Counted from the first letter of the stretch, positions 27,202 through 37,152 are shown. The stretch: DNA of 64,000 nucleotides from Arboricoccus pini (GCF_900187945.1 NZ_FYEH01000009.1:96272-160271), one strand, 5' to 3'. The notes: generated from the sequence alone by a model not told the origin. Program-made: numbers and translations.

Positions 27202-28362
27202 ATGGAAATTAAGATGACACTTCGTCGGCTCGCCGCTTTCGGCGCTCTTTGCAGCCTCATGATGCCTTACGCGGATGCAGCCCGCGCGGCGGGCGCCGCC
27301 GAGGGTCAGCTCGATATCGTCGCCTGGCCCGGCTATATCGAGCGGGGCGAAAGCGACAAAGCCTATGACTGGGTATCGGATTTCGAGCAGCAGACCGGCT
27401 GCAAGGTCTCGGTCAAGACGGCCAGCACCTCCGACGAGATGGTCTCCTTGATGAACCAAGGCGGCTTCGACCTCGTCACGGCCTCGGGCGATGCCAGCCT
27501 CAGGCTGATCGCCGGCAAGCGCGTGCAGCCGATCGACGTGGGCAAGATCCTGAACTGGCAGTTCGTCGATCCCAGGCTGAAGGATGCGCCCTGGTTTACC
27601 GTGGGCGGCAAGCATTACGGCGTTCCTTATCAATGGGGGCCCAATGTCCTCATGTATAATACGGATGTATTCAAGAAGGCGCCATCCAGTTGGGATGTCG
27701 TCTTCGAAGAGCAGACGCTGCCCGACGGCAAGTCGAACAAGGGCAGGGTCCAGGCCTATGACGGTGCCATCTACATTGCCGATGCCGCTCTCTATTTGAA
27801 AAGCAAGCAGCCCGAGCTCAAGATCAAGGATCCCTATGAGCTGACGGAGCAGCAATATCAGGCGGCGCTGGACCTCCTGCGCAAGCAGCATGAACTGGTC
27901 CAGCGCTATTGGCACGACGCCAATCTGCAGGTCGACGATTTTACCAACGAGGGTGTCGTTGCCTCCAGTTCCTGGCCCTTCCAGGTCAATCTTCTAAAGA
28001 GCCAGAATAAGCCCATCGCCAGCGTCGTGCCCAAGGAAGGCTCGACCGGCTGGGCCGACACGACGATGATGCATGTCGACGCCAAGCACCCCAATTGCGC
28101 CTATCTTTGGCTGAACCACTCGCTGCAACCCAAGGTCCAGGGCGACGTTGCCGCATGGTTCGGCTCGGTGCCGGTCGTGCCGAGTGCCTGCAAGGGCAAC
28201 GCCCTCTTAACCGACACGGGTTGTGCTACCAACGGCTACGACAATTTCGCCAAGATTGCCTTCTGGCGCACGCCTGTTGCCAAATGCGCCAGCCAGGCTG
28301 AAGGCTGCGTTCCCTATTCGCGCTGGGCCAGTGACTATATCGCCATCCTGGGCGGCCGCTGA
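27202..28362 (+). CDS. ydcS: ABC importer solute-binding protein YdcS
   Basis: Periplasmic binding protein of 386 residues closely resembling E. coli YdcS. It has the WPGYIERGESDKAYDWV opening, VKTASTSDEMVSLM, VTASGDASLRL and YQWGPNVLMYNT blocks, and ends YIAILGGR as YdcS does. A Sec-type signal peptide ends near residue 30 (ARAAGA). The ATG at 27214 is an alternative start. E. coli YdcS is annotated as a putrescine/polyamine-type binding protein with additional reported roles. It leads an operon in the canonical S-T-U-V order. Confidence 0.92.
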   Translation: MEIKMTLRRLAAFGALCSLMMPYADAARAAGAAEGQLDIVAWPGYIERGESDKAYDWVSDFEQQTGCKVSVKTASTSDEMVSLMNQGGFDLVTASGDASLRLIAGKRVQPIDVGKILNWQFVDPRLKDAPWFTVGGKHYGVPYQWGPNVLMYNTDVFKKAPSSWDVVFEEQTLPDGKSNKGRVQAYDGAIYIADAALYLKSKQPELKIKDPYELTEQQYQAALDLLRKQHELVQRYWHDANLQVDDFTNEGVVASSSWPFQVNLLKSQNKPIASVVPKEGSTGWADTTMMHVDAKHPNCAYLWLNHSLQPKVQGDVAAWFGSVPVVPSACKGNALLTDTGCATNGYDNFAKIAFWRTPVAKCASQAEGCVPYSRWASDYIAILGGR

Positions 28363-28374
28363 CCGGCATTATTC

Positions 28375-29391
28375 ATGACTATTTCAGGTATCGTGAGGCT
28401 GGAGCAGGTCTCACGCCATTTCGGCGCCACGCGCGCAGTCGACGCGGTCGATCTCACCATCACCGAGGGTGAGTTCTTTGCCATGCTTGGTCCCTCGGGC
28501 TCGGGCAAGACGACCTGCCTGCGATTGATCGGCGGTTTCGAGCAGCCAGATAGCGGCCATATCGTCATTGACGGTCAGCGGGCGGAGGGGCTTCCCCCTT
28601 ATCGCCGTCCCGTCAACACGGTCTTCCAGGATTATGCCCTCTTCCCCCATATGAGCGTTGGTCAGAACGTCGCCTATGGGCTCAAGGTGCGCGGTCAGGG
28701 CCGGGCTGAGCGCGACCGGGAGGCGCTGGATGCCTTGCGCCTGGTACGCCTCGATGGCCTGGCCGATCGCCGCCCGTCCCAACTCTCAGGAGGCCAGCGG
28801 CAGCGCGTGGCCCTGGCGCGCGCTCTTGTCCTCCATCCCAAAGTTCTTCTCCTCGACGAGCCTTTGGGTGCCCTCGACCTCAAGCTGCGCGAGGAGATGC
28901 AGGTCGAGCTCAAGAGTCTGCAGCGACGGCTCGGTCTTACCTTTGTCTTCGTCACCCATGATCAGGGCGAGGCACTCTCGATGGCGGACAGGGTGGCCGT
29001 CTTCGACCGCGGCAAGGTCGCCCAGCTTGGCACGCCCGAAGATGTCCATGACCGGCCACGCACGCGCTTTGTCGCCGGCTTCGTCGGCGCGGCCAACGTG
29101 CTGGAGCCCGCGGTCTCGGCAGCATTGGGTGGCCCCGAGGCCCTCGTCAGCCTCCGGCCCGAGAAGATCGGGCTTCTGGCACCGGATACCAGGCCGCGCG
29201 ACGATGCCCTGGAGGCTCGGATCGTCGACATCTCCTATCAGGGCGCCTTTCGCCGCCTGCAGGTCGAATTGCGGACGGGCATGCGCCTGAGCGTCCAGGT
29301 CGCCGCGTCGATCTCGGCTTCTTTCAGCCAGGGCATGGTGGTCTGGCTGAACGTGCCGTCTGCCGCCTTCAATCTGCTCGAGGCGGACTGA
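28375..29391 (+). CDS. ydcT: ABC importer ATP-binding protein YdcT
   Basis: PotA-type ATPase of 338 residues with GPSGSGKT, LSGGQRQR, DEPLGALD and VTHDQGE, plus a C-terminal TOBE-like domain. It begins 12 bp after ydcS in the canonical ydcSTUV order. It energises the permeases YdcU and YdcV. Confidence 0.92.
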   Translation: MTISGIVRLEQVSRHFGATRAVDAVDLTITEGEFFAMLGPSGSGKTTCLRLIGGFEQPDSGHIVIDGQRAEGLPPYRRPVNTVFQDYALFPHMSVGQNVAYGLKVRGQGRAERDREALDALRLVRLDGLADRRPSQLSGGQRQRVALARALVLHPKVLLLDEPLGALDLKLREEMQVELKSLQRRLGLTFVFVTHDQGEALSMADRVAVFDRGKVAQLGTPEDVHDRPRTRFVAGFVGAANVLEPAVSAALGGPEALVSLRPEKIGLLAPDTRPRDDALEARIVDISYQGAFRRLQVELRTGMRLSVQVAASISASFSQGMVVWLNVPSAAFNLLEAD

Positions 29392-29396
29392 AGGCC

Positions 29397-30329
29397 ATGA
29401 GCACCGGCATCCCGCATGTCGCGCGATCGACGAGGCTCAGCGATCTCCTGGTGCTGCGACCCCGCCTGCTGATCCTTCTGCTTCTGCTGCCGCCTTTGCT
29501 CTGGCTGGGCATCATCTATTTGGGCTCGTTACTGCTGCTGCTGGCTCAAGCCTTCTTCGCACTGGACGATTTTTCGGGCGTGGTCGTCTACGACCCAACG
29601 CTCGCGACCCTGGCCCAGCTGTTTCAGCCGGCCAATCTCGATATCCTCTGGCGAACCGTCCTGATCGCTTTGGTCGTGACCTGCCTTTCGGTAACCCTGG
29701 CCTTCCCGCTTGCCTATTACGCCGCCCGGCATGCGAGAGGCTGGAAGCGGCCCTGCCTTTATCTGGCCGTGATGATGCCGCTCTGGTCCAGCTATTTGGT
29801 CAAGGTCTACGCATGGAAACTCCTTTTATCCCGCGAAGGGGCCATTGGCTGGATGGCGGAAGCACTGCACGCAACGCCGTTGCTCTCAGCCTGGCTGGCC
29901 CTGCCGGTCCTGGGCGGCCCCTCGCTCTCAACGAGCTATACCGGCATGGTGCTCGTCTTCACCTATCTCTGGCTCCCCTTCATGATCCTGCCCTTGCAGA
30001 CCGTCCTGGAGCGGCTGCCGCAAAGCCTGCTCCAGGCGGCAAGCGATCTGGGTGCTACGCCTTGGCGACGCTTTGTCGATATTGTCCTGCCGCTCAGCTT
30101 ACCGGGCGTGGTAGCAGGAGCGATCTTCACCTTCTCGCTGACGCTGGGCGACTATATCGTGCCACAGATTGTCGGGACGTCGGCCCTGGTACTGGGTCAG
30201 GCCGTCTACACGCTGCAGGGAACAGCCGGGAATCTACCTTTGGCAGCCGCGTTCGCGATCGTCCCGATCCTCATCATGATCGTCTTTCTGGCCGTGGCCA
30301 AGCGGACGGGAGCGTTCGATGCGCTCTGA
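29397..30329 (+). CDS. ydcU: ABC importer permease YdcU
   Basis: Membrane subunit of 310 residues with about six helices and the EAA loop LLQAASDLGATPWRR with LPLSLPG. It begins 5 bp after the ydcT stop and overlaps ydcV by 11 bases. Confidence 0.9.
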   Translation: MSTGIPHVARSTRLSDLLVLRPRLLILLLLLPPLLWLGIIYLGSLLLLLAQAFFALDDFSGVVVYDPTLATLAQLFQPANLDILWRTVLIALVVTCLSVTLAFPLAYYAARHARGWKRPCLYLAVMMPLWSSYLVKVYAWKLLLSREGAIGWMAEALHATPLLSAWLALPVLGGPSLSTSYTGMVLVFTYLWLPFMILPLQTVLERLPQSLLQAASDLGATPWRRFVDIVLPLSLPGVVAGAIFTFSLTLGDYIVPQIVGTSALVLGQAVYTLQGTAGNLPLAAAFAIVPILIMIVFLAVAKRTGAFDAL

Positions 30330-31119
30330 ACGCCAGGGCCGCGGCCTGCTCCGCGTAGGTGCGTTCATCACCCTTTTGTTCCTGTACCTGCCCTTGGCGC
30401 TCGTTGTCCTCTACGCCTTCACGACGGAGGAGCGGAGCTACCAGTTTCCGCCGCCCGGGCTGACCCTTCGCTGGTTCGCGGTGGCCTGGAGCCGAACCGA
30501 TATCTGGTCAGCGCTCTCGCTCTCACTGCAGGTGGCAGCCGTGGCCACCCTTCTGGCGCTGTTCCTGGGCACGCTGGCGGCAGGCGGCCTTGCTCGCACG
30601 CGATTCTTCGGCAAGGACCAGATCGCCCTTTTGCTGATCCTGCCGATAGCGCTGCCCGGCATCGTCACGGGCCTGGCGATGCGCTCCAGCTTCGATCTCC
30701 TCGAGATCCCCTTCTCCTTTCTGACGATCGTGCTCGGCCACGCCACCTTTTGCATCGTCATCGTCTACAACAATGCCGTGGCGAGGCTTCGACGCCTCTC
30801 GCCTTCCTTGATCGAAGCGTCGATGGATTTGGGAGCCTCGGCCTTTCAGACGTTCCGATGGATCATCCTGCCCAATATAGCCAAGGCCCTCCTGGCCGGC
30901 GGCATGCTGGCCTTCGCCTTGTCCTTCGATGAGGTCATCGTCACCACCTTCACCGCGGGCCAGCAGCAGACCCTGCCCATCTGGATGCTTGGCGAACTGA
31001 TTCGGCCACGTCAGCGACCCGTGACCAATGTCGTGGCTGTCCTGGTCATCTTGATCACCGCTCTTCCTCTTGTCCTGGCCTATTATCTGGCCCGGGACGG
31101 CGGCGAGGAGCACCCCTGA
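30319..31119 (+). CDS. ydcV: ABC importer permease YdcV
   Basis: Second membrane subunit of 266 residues; the EAA loop is LIEASMDLGASAFQ. The ATG lies within the end of ydcU, giving an 11-base overlap. It is the last gene of the Ydc-type operon. Confidence 0.9.
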   Translation: MRSERQGRGLLRVGAFITLLFLYLPLALVVLYAFTTEERSYQFPPPGLTLRWFAVAWSRTDIWSALSLSLQVAAVATLLALFLGTLAAGGLARTRFFGKDQIALLLILPIALPGIVTGLAMRSSFDLLEIPFSFLTIVLGHATFCIVIVYNNAVARLRRLSPSLIEASMDLGASAFQTFRWIILPNIAKALLAGGMLAFALSFDEVIVTTFTAGQQQTLPIWMLGELIRPRQRPVTNVVAVLVILITALPLVLAYYLARDGGEEHP

Positions 31120-31136
31120 TGAGATCCGGCGCCCCA

Positions 31137-31325
31137 CTACCAGCTTTGATGCTCGGCGGCCGCGAGCTTGGCCTGGGCGCGCTCGAGCTCCTGGCCTACC
31201 TCGTCAAACAGGGCGGCCAAACGATGGTCCCCGTCCCGGCGATTGCGATCCGCCAAGTCCTTAAGCTCGGCCTCGGCCGCGTCCAGGGCGCGGCGCGCGG
31301 TCTCGAGATCCAACAACATATCCAT
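31137..31325 (-). CDS. Small helical hypothetical protein
   Basis: A 62-codon frame with a GGGG-type ribosome site upstream. The translation is almost entirely amphipathic helix with heptad-like Ala/Leu spacing (for example [18 protein letters not shown]), suggesting a short coiled coil. It runs opposite to the two flanking importer operons in the 417-bp gap 31120-31536. The rest of that gap (31326-31536) shows nothing else recognisable apart from the likely promoter of the next operon. No known family was recognised. Confidence 0.5.
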   Translation of the reverse strand: MDMLLDLETARRALDAAEAELKDLADRNRRDGDHRLAALFDEVGQELERAQAKLAAAEHQSW

Positions 31326-31536
31326 CTATCATCCCCTTCGCTTTGGCCACGGCCTGGACGCGGATATCGGCGTCCTGTCTCTGCAAGCGGATATGCCTGC
31401 CTACGCCCTCCGCGCGCAATCGCGAGAACTGGCCTCATTTTCGCTTTGGTCTCCCAAGCTTTCCTTGGCCCACCACTCCTGGAGAATGCCTGTTGACCCA
31501 TTCCCTGCGACGACACCCGCCACGGATCGTCTGATC

Positions 31537-32616
31537 ATGAGCGCCTCGGCCCTGACGACGCCCCCGAATCTGCCCAAAAATAGGGCAAGCGGCGTCAATA
31601 CGCCTCTGGTGGAGGTGCATGAGCTGGTTAAGCGCTTCGAAAGCTTTACGGCGCTCAACAATGTGTCGCTGCGTATCGGCCGCTCGGAGTTCTTCACGCT
31701 GCTGGGTCCGTCGGGCTGCGGCAAGACGACACTGCTTCGCATCATCGCCGGCTTCGAGCACCCCTCGGCAGGCGCCCTGCGCCTCGATGGCGAAGACCTC
31801 ATCGCCCTGGGGCCGAATCAGCGGCCGATCAACACGGTCTTCCAGAGCTACGCCCTCTTTCCGCACATGAACGTGCGCGACAATGTGGCCTTTGGGCTCT
31901 CCATGCTGCGCGCCAAGCCTGCGGTGATCGCCGAACGAGTCGAGGAGATGTTGGCCCTCGTCAAGCTCGGCCACTTGGCCGACCGGCGGCCGGCCCAGCT
32001 CTCCGGTGGCCAGCAGCAACGCGTGGCCCTGGCCCGCGCCCTGGCGCCCAGGCCGCGCCTTCTCCTGCTGGACGAGCCGCTCTCGGCACTCGATTTCAAG
32101 CTCAGGAAGGAGATGCAGTTCGAGCTCAAGCGGCTGCAGCGCGAGACTAACGTCACCTTTGTCCTGGTGACCCATGACCAGGAGGAAGCGCTCACGATGT
32201 CGGACCGCATCGCCGTCATGAGCGAGGGCCTGCTCCAGCAGGTAGGCACACCCGAGGAGATCTACGAGACACCCGCCAACCGCTTCGTCGCCGACTTCAT
32301 CGGTGAAGCCAATCTCCTGGCCGGCCGCAGTCTGGGGCGTGCCAGAGACGATCTCGTCATGGTGCGGCCCGAACGCGTCAGCCTGAAGCGGCCGGGACCG
32401 GGTGTGAACGGCAAGGCAATGGGCATCGTCACCCTCGTCACCTATGTAGGCGCTGATACGATCTACGAGACCGAATTGCCTGATAGCGTCGTGGTCAAGG
32501 CGCGCATGCGTGACCGCGAGGATCGCTTCGCGCCCGGCGACCAAGTGGCGATCGACTGGCCGGACCGGGCGGAGCGCATGCTGGGCGCTGCCCCGGAGAC
32601 CGGAGTGGCGGCATGA
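31537..32616 (+). CDS. Pot-type ABC importer ATP-binding protein (fourth importer)
   Basis: PotA-type ATPase of 359 residues from ATG 31537. An in-frame ATG at 31486 is possible, but GGAG is only one base from it. Motifs are [24 protein letters not shown] and VTHDQEE, followed by a TOBE-like tail. About 25 extra polar residues precede the fold. It heads an ATPase-permease-permease-binding protein operon in the classic potABCD order. Confidence 0.9.
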   Translation: MSASALTTPPNLPKNRASGVNTPLVEVHELVKRFESFTALNNVSLRIGRSEFFTLLGPSGCGKTTLLRIIAGFEHPSAGALRLDGEDLIALGPNQRPINTVFQSYALFPHMNVRDNVAFGLSMLRAKPAVIAERVEEMLALVKLGHLADRRPAQLSGGQQQRVALARALAPRPRLLLLDEPLSALDFKLRKEMQFELKRLQRETNVTFVLVTHDQEEALTMSDRIAVMSEGLLQQVGTPEEIYETPANRFVADFIGEANLLAGRSLGRARDDLVMVRPERVSLKRPGPGVNGKAMGIVTLVTYVGADTIYETELPDSVVVKARMRDREDRFAPGDQVAIDWPDRAERMLGAAPETGVAA

Positions 32617-33488
32617 CGCCCAGACGAGCACTCCTCCTGCTCCTGCCATCAATCCTCATGATCGGCATCTTCATGGCCGTGCCGATGATCGTCGGCCTCG
32701 TCTATTCCTTCATGACGGCCGATTCCACGGGCGGCGTCGAAATGCCCTTTACGTTCGATGCCTATATTTCGCTACTCTACGAACGCGACTTCGACGATAC
32801 GCTGCTCTTCACCTCCGACTATCTGATCATCATTCTGCGATCGGTCGGTGTGGCCGCCATCGTCACGCTGCTCTGCCTGGTCATGGCATTGCCGCTTGCC
32901 TGGTACATCACCTGCCAGCCGGAACGGCGCCGGCCAGGCCTCCTCTTCATCGTCAGCCTGCCTTTTTGGATCAACATGCTGATCCGGACTTATTGCTGGG
33001 TCCTCATCCTGCGCGACCAGGGGCTGATCAACATCCTCCTCATGAAGTTGGGCCTGATCTCCAGCCCCCTGCCGCTGCTCTATAATAACGGCGCCGTCTT
33101 CCTGGGCCTCGTCTATACCTTCCTGCCCTTCATGGTGCTGCCGATCTACGCCACGCTTGAGCGCCAGGATCCCAAGCTGATCGAGGCTGCCTTCGATCTT
33201 TATGCCACGCGCTGGGCTGTGGCCCGACGGGTCGTCTGGCCCTTGGCCAAGCCCGGCGTTATCGCTGGCACGCTCTTGGTCTTCGCCCCGGCGCTAGGGT
33301 CCTACCTGGCCCCGGACCTTTTGGGTGGCGGCAAGCAGCTCTATATCGGCAACCTTATCCAGATGCAGTTCTCGACCTCGCGCAATTGGCCCTTCGGCGC
33401 CGCCCTGGCAACGCTCATCACCGTGGTCATTCTGGGCGCGATGATCTGGCAGCAAAAACGCGTGCGCCGCGTGGGGCTGCCGCTATGA
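32613..33488 (+). CDS. ABC importer permease, PotB type (fourth importer)
   Basis: Membrane subunit of 291 residues starting with a 4-base ATGA overlap on the ATPase. The EAA loop is [13 protein letters not shown] with PLAKPG; the DLYA variant in place of DLGA is shared with its partner permease, which supports their pairing. Confidence 0.9.
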   Translation: MTPRRALLLLLPSILMIGIFMAVPMIVGLVYSFMTADSTGGVEMPFTFDAYISLLYERDFDDTLLFTSDYLIIILRSVGVAAIVTLLCLVMALPLAWYITCQPERRRPGLLFIVSLPFWINMLIRTYCWVLILRDQGLINILLMKLGLISSPLPLLYNNGAVFLGLVYTFLPFMVLPIYATLERQDPKLIEAAFDLYATRWAVARRVVWPLAKPGVIAGTLLVFAPALGSYLAPDLLGGGKQLYIGNLIQMQFSTSRNWPFGAALATLITVVILGAMIWQQKRVRRVGLPL

Positions 33489-34279
33489 GGGCCCGCCCAT
33501 TCGACTGGCGCAAAACGCCCGGCATCGCGCCGTTCGCCGCCTTCGCCATCATTTTCCTCTATGCGCCGCTCGTCGTGCTCGTCATTTACGCTTTCAACGC
33601 CAACAATGTCGTGACGATCTGGACGAGCTTCAGCCTCAAATGGTTTGGCGTCGCCATACAAGATCAGGCGATTCGCGATGCGACGTTCAACAGCATCGTC
33701 GTCGCCGTCGCCTCGACGATCCTAGCAACGATCATCGCTACCCTGGGTGCGCTCGGCCTCGAACGCGGGCCGAACTTTCGTGGGCGTGGCACGGCCATCG
33801 GTCTGGTGGGCCTGCCGCTCGTGGTGCCCGAGATCGTCACGGCGGTAACGACCCTGGTCTTTTTCTCCGGCATCGGACTCAATCTGGGTCTCTTCAATCT
33901 CATCATCGCCCATACCGTCTTTTGTATCCCCTTCGCCATGCTGCCGATTCAGGCGCGGCTGAAGGAAATGCCGGCGGGTGTGGAGGAGGCAGCGCGCGAT
34001 CTCTATGCCGACGAGCGCCGCCTCTTCATGAAGGTCACCCTGCCGCTTCTGGCACCGGGCATCATGTCGGGTGCCATGCTGGCCTTCGTCACGTCGCTCG
34101 ATGACTTCATCATCAGCCTGATGCTGGCAGGCGCCGGGACGACCACCCTGCCCGTCTACATCTACAGCATGCTTCGGGTGGGCGTGACCCCGGAGATCAA
34201 CGCGATCTCGACACTCCTCCTTCTCCTCTCACTCATCTTCGTCGTGGCGGCCCTGCTTTTGACGCGCAAGCGAAGCTGA
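33485..34279 (+). CDS. ABC importer permease, PotC type (fourth importer)
   Basis: Membrane subunit of 264 residues; the start at 33485 overlaps the previous stop (ATGA). An upstream frame from 33386 is not credible because it lies inside the other permease. The EAA loop is VEEAARDLYADERR with LPLLAPG. Confidence 0.9.
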   Translation: MRARPFDWRKTPGIAPFAAFAIIFLYAPLVVLVIYAFNANNVVTIWTSFSLKWFGVAIQDQAIRDATFNSIVVAVASTILATIIATLGALGLERGPNFRGRGTAIGLVGLPLVVPEIVTAVTTLVFFSGIGLNLGLFNLIIAHTVFCIPFAMLPIQARLKEMPAGVEEAARDLYADERRLFMKVTLPLLAPGIMSGAMLAFVTSLDDFIISLMLAGAGTTTLPVYIYSMLRVGVTPEINAISTLLLLLSLIFVVAALLLTRKRS

Positions 34280-34348
34280 ACGCCAGGTCGTGCCGACGAT
34301 GACGACCGCTTCTTTTTTTGGCTTCCCTAGAAAACCAAGGAACCGTCT

Positions 34349-35398
34349 ATGGCGCGGAAGATGAAATCGCTGATTGCCGCATTGATGCTCGTGGGTGGGG
34401 CCGGCGCGGCGGGCACGCCGGCAATGGCGCAAAGCGGCGGCGAGCTGCATATCTATAACTGGACCGATTACACCTCGAGCGAGATGATCAAGAAGTTCGA
34501 GGCGGAAACCGGGATCAAGGTCACGGTCGACACCTACGATTCGAACGAGACGCTGCTGGCCAAGCTGAAGGCCGGAGGCGGCGGCTATGACATCGTCGTC
34601 GCCTCGAACGACTTCGTGCCGATCCTCATCAAGTCGAAGCTGATTCAGGAAGTCGATCCCTACAAGATGGACACCTACGACAATCTTACCGACGTGGGTA
34701 AGAATCGCAGTTGGGATCCCGGCAGCAAATACACGATCCCCTATCAGTGGGGCACGACCTCCTACGTCGCGGACACGGCCATCTACAAAGGGCCGATGAA
34801 CAGCTTGAAGGAACTCTTCGAGCCGGCCCCGGAACTCAAGGGCAAGATCGGCATGTTCGGCTCGCCAAGCGAGGTCATGGCTCTCGTGCTCGTCTACATG
34901 GGCAAGCCGCAATGCAACACGAATCCGGCCGATCTGAAGCAGGCCCAGGCGATCCTGGAAGCGCAAAAGCCCTTCGTGAAGCTCTATAACTCCGATGGCA
35001 TCCACGATCGCATGATTGCCGGCGAGACCGTCATGCACCAGTCCTGGTCCGGCGGGAGTGCTCGCGCGCGCTTCGGTCGCCCGACAGTCGCCTATGCCTT
35101 TCCCAAGGAAGGCGTCGTCGGCTGGATGGACAATGTGGCCGTGCCCACAAGTGCGACCAATGTCGAGAACGCCAAGAAGTTCATGGCCTTCCTGATGAAG
35201 CCCGAGAATATCGCGATGACCAGCAACGAGGTCGTCTACCAGAGCGCGGTCAAGGGCGTTGAGAAATACTTGAAGCCCGAGCTCGCCGATGCGCCGGAAT
35301 TCAAGGTGCCCGAAGGCGAGAAGATCGTCTTCTCCGAGCCTTGCTCGGAAGATGCGATCCGCTTCTACGACCGCATTTGGACCAAGCTGCGCAAGTAG
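34349..35398 (+). CDS. Extracellular solute-binding protein, PotD/PotF type (fourth importer)
   Basis: Binding protein of 349 residues with a clear Sec signal ending AMA-QS near residue 28. The mature opening ELHIYNWTDYTSSEMIKKFE is classic PotD/PotF. The gene follows the permeases by about 70 bp with its own ribosome site. A polyamine or amino-acid-like cation is the family expectation; the specific ligand is unknown. Confidence 0.9.
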   Translation: MARKMKSLIAALMLVGGAGAAGTPAMAQSGGELHIYNWTDYTSSEMIKKFEAETGIKVTVDTYDSNETLLAKLKAGGGGYDIVVASNDFVPILIKSKLIQEVDPYKMDTYDNLTDVGKNRSWDPGSKYTIPYQWGTTSYVADTAIYKGPMNSLKELFEPAPELKGKIGMFGSPSEVMALVLVYMGKPQCNTNPADLKQAQAILEAQKPFVKLYNSDGIHDRMIAGETVMHQSWSGGSARARFGRPTVAYAFPKEGVVGWMDNVAVPTSATNVENAKKFMAFLMKPENIAMTSNEVVYQSAVKGVEKYLKPELADAPEFKVPEGEKIVFSEPCSEDAIRFYDRIWTKLRK

Positions 35399-35422
35399 GC
35401 CCAGGCCGGCCACTTCCCTCTT

Positions 35423-35468
35423 CCTCCCGGCTGCGCCACCTTGGTCAGCGAGGTGCGTTGCCGGGAGG
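35423..35468 (+). promoter_or_regulatory. Large hairpin covering the ribosome site of the next gene
   Basis: CCTCCCGGC at 35423-35431 pairs perfectly with GCCGGGAGG at 35460-35468, and an inner CACCT/AGGTG helix (35437-35441 with 35451-35455) extends the stem. The 3' arm contains GGGAGG, the ribosome site of the shikimate-dehydrogenase-like gene starting at 35474. The RNA would therefore mask initiation, or act as a processing or terminator element after the binding-protein gene. Confidence 0.5.
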
Positions 35469-35473
35469 CTCGG

Positions 35474-36292
35474 ATGAGCAAGCTTTCGATCAATCGCGAC
35501 ACCAAGCTCTGCATGTCGCTCTCAGGACGGCCGGGGAATTTCGGCACGCGATTCCAAAATTATCTCTACGACGAATTGAACCTCGATTTCGTCTATAAGG
35601 CCTTCACGACCACGGATCTCCCTGCCGCCATCGGAGGGATTCGCGCCTTGAACATTCGCGGCTGTGCGGTCTCGATGCCCTTCAAAGAGGCCTGCATCCC
35701 TCTGGTCGACGAACTGGATCCCTCGGCCGCCGCCATCGGCTCGGTCAATACGATCGTCAATGATGACGGCCACCTGCACGCCTATAATACCGACTATATC
35801 GCCATCGAACGGCTGATCGAGCGCCACGCGATCGACGAGGGAACGCGCTTTGTGCTTCTGGGCAGTGGTGGCATGGCCAAGGCCGTGGCGTCTGCCATGC
35901 GCGACAAAGGCCTCGCGAACGGGACGATCGTCGCCCGCAACGCAGAGGCGGGTCAGGCCCTGGCCACTTCTTGCGGCTATGACTGGCGCCCGAAACTCGA
36001 TTTCGAGCCTGCCATGCTGGTCAACGTCACACCGATCGGCATGGCCGGTGGCCCCGAGGCCGATAGCCTGGCCTTCTCCGCCCGGACGGTGGCGGCGGCC
36101 AGCATCGTCATCGACGTCGTAGCGCTGCCGCCCGAGACCCCCTTGATCCGACTGGCACGCGAGCTCGGCAAGACGGTGATCACCGGCGCCGAGGTCATCG
36201 TTCTCCAGGGGCTCGAGCAGTTCGTCCTCTATACCGGCGTTCGGCCAGACGACGCCCTCCTGGCGCGCGCCGCGGCCTTCGCCCTGGGCTAG
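35474..36292 (+). CDS. Shikimate-dehydrogenase-like oxidoreductase (SdhL/HI0607 type)
   Basis: NAD(P)-dependent dehydrogenase of 272 residues, the length of the shikimate-dehydrogenase-like (SDH-L) group. The conserved Lys is in SMPFKEA and the Asp in NTDYIA. The nucleotide-binding loop is LGSGGMAKAVA, and the C-terminal block is VLQGLEQFVLYTG. SDH-L enzymes have weak shikimate activity and often serve catabolic or unknown roles. Position after the fourth importer, rather than with aro genes, argues against a housekeeping aroE. GGGAGG precedes the start but is part of a strong hairpin. Confidence 0.85.
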   Translation: MSKLSINRDTKLCMSLSGRPGNFGTRFQNYLYDELNLDFVYKAFTTTDLPAAIGGIRALNIRGCAVSMPFKEACIPLVDELDPSAAAIGSVNTIVNDDGHLHAYNTDYIAIERLIERHAIDEGTRFVLLGSGGMAKAVASAMRDKGLANGTIVARNAEAGQALATSCGYDWRPKLDFEPAMLVNVTPIGMAGGPEADSLAFSARTVAAASIVIDVVALPPETPLIRLARELGKTVITGAEVIVLQGLEQFVLYTGVRPDDALLARAAAFALG

Positions 36293-36322
36293 GACCCGGA
36301 AGGCAGCCCGGTTCGGGTCCGC

Positions 36323-36826
36323 TCAGGCGGCGGCCGGCATAGGCTGGTGCATGCTGCTCAAGGTCTGCAGACAGGCATCTGCCACCTCGCGGCCCTTCAC
36401 CTTGAAGTGCTCCACGAAAAAAGCCCGATGGGCGTCGTGTTCGTGGAATTGATGCGGCGTCAGCACGGCCGAGAAGATCGGCACCTGGGTTTCGAGCTGG
36501 ACGTTCATCAGGCCCGAGATCACAGCCTGGGCGACGAAATCATGGCGGTAGATACCACCATCAACGACCAGAGCGGCGCCTACCACCGCAGCGTGCTGCC
36601 CGGCTTTTGACAATAGCTTGGCGCGCAGCGGGATCTCGAAGGCACCCGGCACGGAGACGATGTCGATGGCACTGGCAGGTACGCCCAGTTCCCGCATGCG
36701 TTCCAGGAACGATTCCCGGCATTGAGCGACGATGTCGCTGTGCCAGCCCGCCTGGATGAAGGCGATACGGCCGTTGAGGCGGTTGATCAACGCATGACTG
36801 GTGGTGACAAGTTCGGACTGATTCAT
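36323..36826 (-). CDS. ribH2: 6,7-dimethyl-8-ribityllumazine synthase, type II (RibH2)
   Basis: Penultimate enzyme of riboflavin synthesis, 167 residues, condensing the aminouracil precursor with dihydroxybutanone phosphate. Blocks such as FIQAGWHSDIV, VPGAFEIPL, DGGIYRHDFVAQAVI and the catalytic-His region LTPHQFHEHD identify the decameric type II enzyme known from Brucella and Mesorhizobium, not the icosahedral RibH1. It stands alone, without ribA/B/D/E, behind an FMN riboswitch. Flavin supply may matter here because at least five flavin-dependent oxygenase components lie in the window. Confidence 0.93.
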   Translation of the reverse strand: MNQSELVTTSHALINRLNGRIAFIQAGWHSDIVAQCRESFLERMRELGVPASAIDIVSVPGAFEIPLRAKLLSKAGQHAAVVGAALVVDGGIYRHDFVAQAVISGLMNVQLETQVPIFSAVLTPHQFHEHDAHRAFFVEHFKVKGREVADACLQTLSSMHQPMPAAA

Positions 36827-36916
36827 CTCGGCTGTTCCTGTTAGCCAGAAATAAAATCAGGGCATGATGAACGTCACGCGATGACGGACCTTGCGGCGGC
36901 CGCCATCGGTTAGGCT

Positions 36917-37066
36917 CAATCTCTTCCGTCCGGACTATGACCGTCGGCTTCGGAATTGCACCGAATCTGCTGACACCGCCGATGGCGATGATCGCTCGCG
37001 GGCTCTGCCGTCGCGCTTGCGCGCGAATGCTTACCGCCGGTGAGGAATTTCACCTCGCCCCGAGAT
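36917..37066 (-). promoter_or_regulatory. FMN riboswitch (RFN element) controlling ribH2
   Basis: Read on the minus strand the element begins ATCTCGGGGCGAGGTGAAAT, continues with CACCGGCGGTAAGC and AGCCCGCGAGC, and ends with GCCGACGGTCATAGTCCGGA and GAAGAGAT. The terminal P1 pairing is ATCTC with GAGAT. All conserved RFN blocks are present in order. About 90 bases separate it from the ribH2 start; these contain a possible weak hairpin (GGCT...AGCC) around the AGGAA ribosome site, so translational control is plausible. Confidence 0.95.
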
Positions 37067-37074
37067 CGTGCGCT

Positions 37075-37104
37075 TATCTAAACGCTGGTTCAACGCTCGT
37101 TCAA
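37075..37104 (-). promoter_or_regulatory. Sigma70-type promoter for the FMN riboswitch
   Basis: On the minus strand: -35 TTGAAC (37104-37099), an 18-base spacer, then -10 TAGATA (37080-37075). The predicted start of transcription falls at the first bases of the riboswitch, which supports both calls. Confidence 0.65.
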
Positions 37105-37152
37105 GAACTTTGCACCGGCGCTTGCCGGCGCGCATCGCCGCATGTGTGCTTC

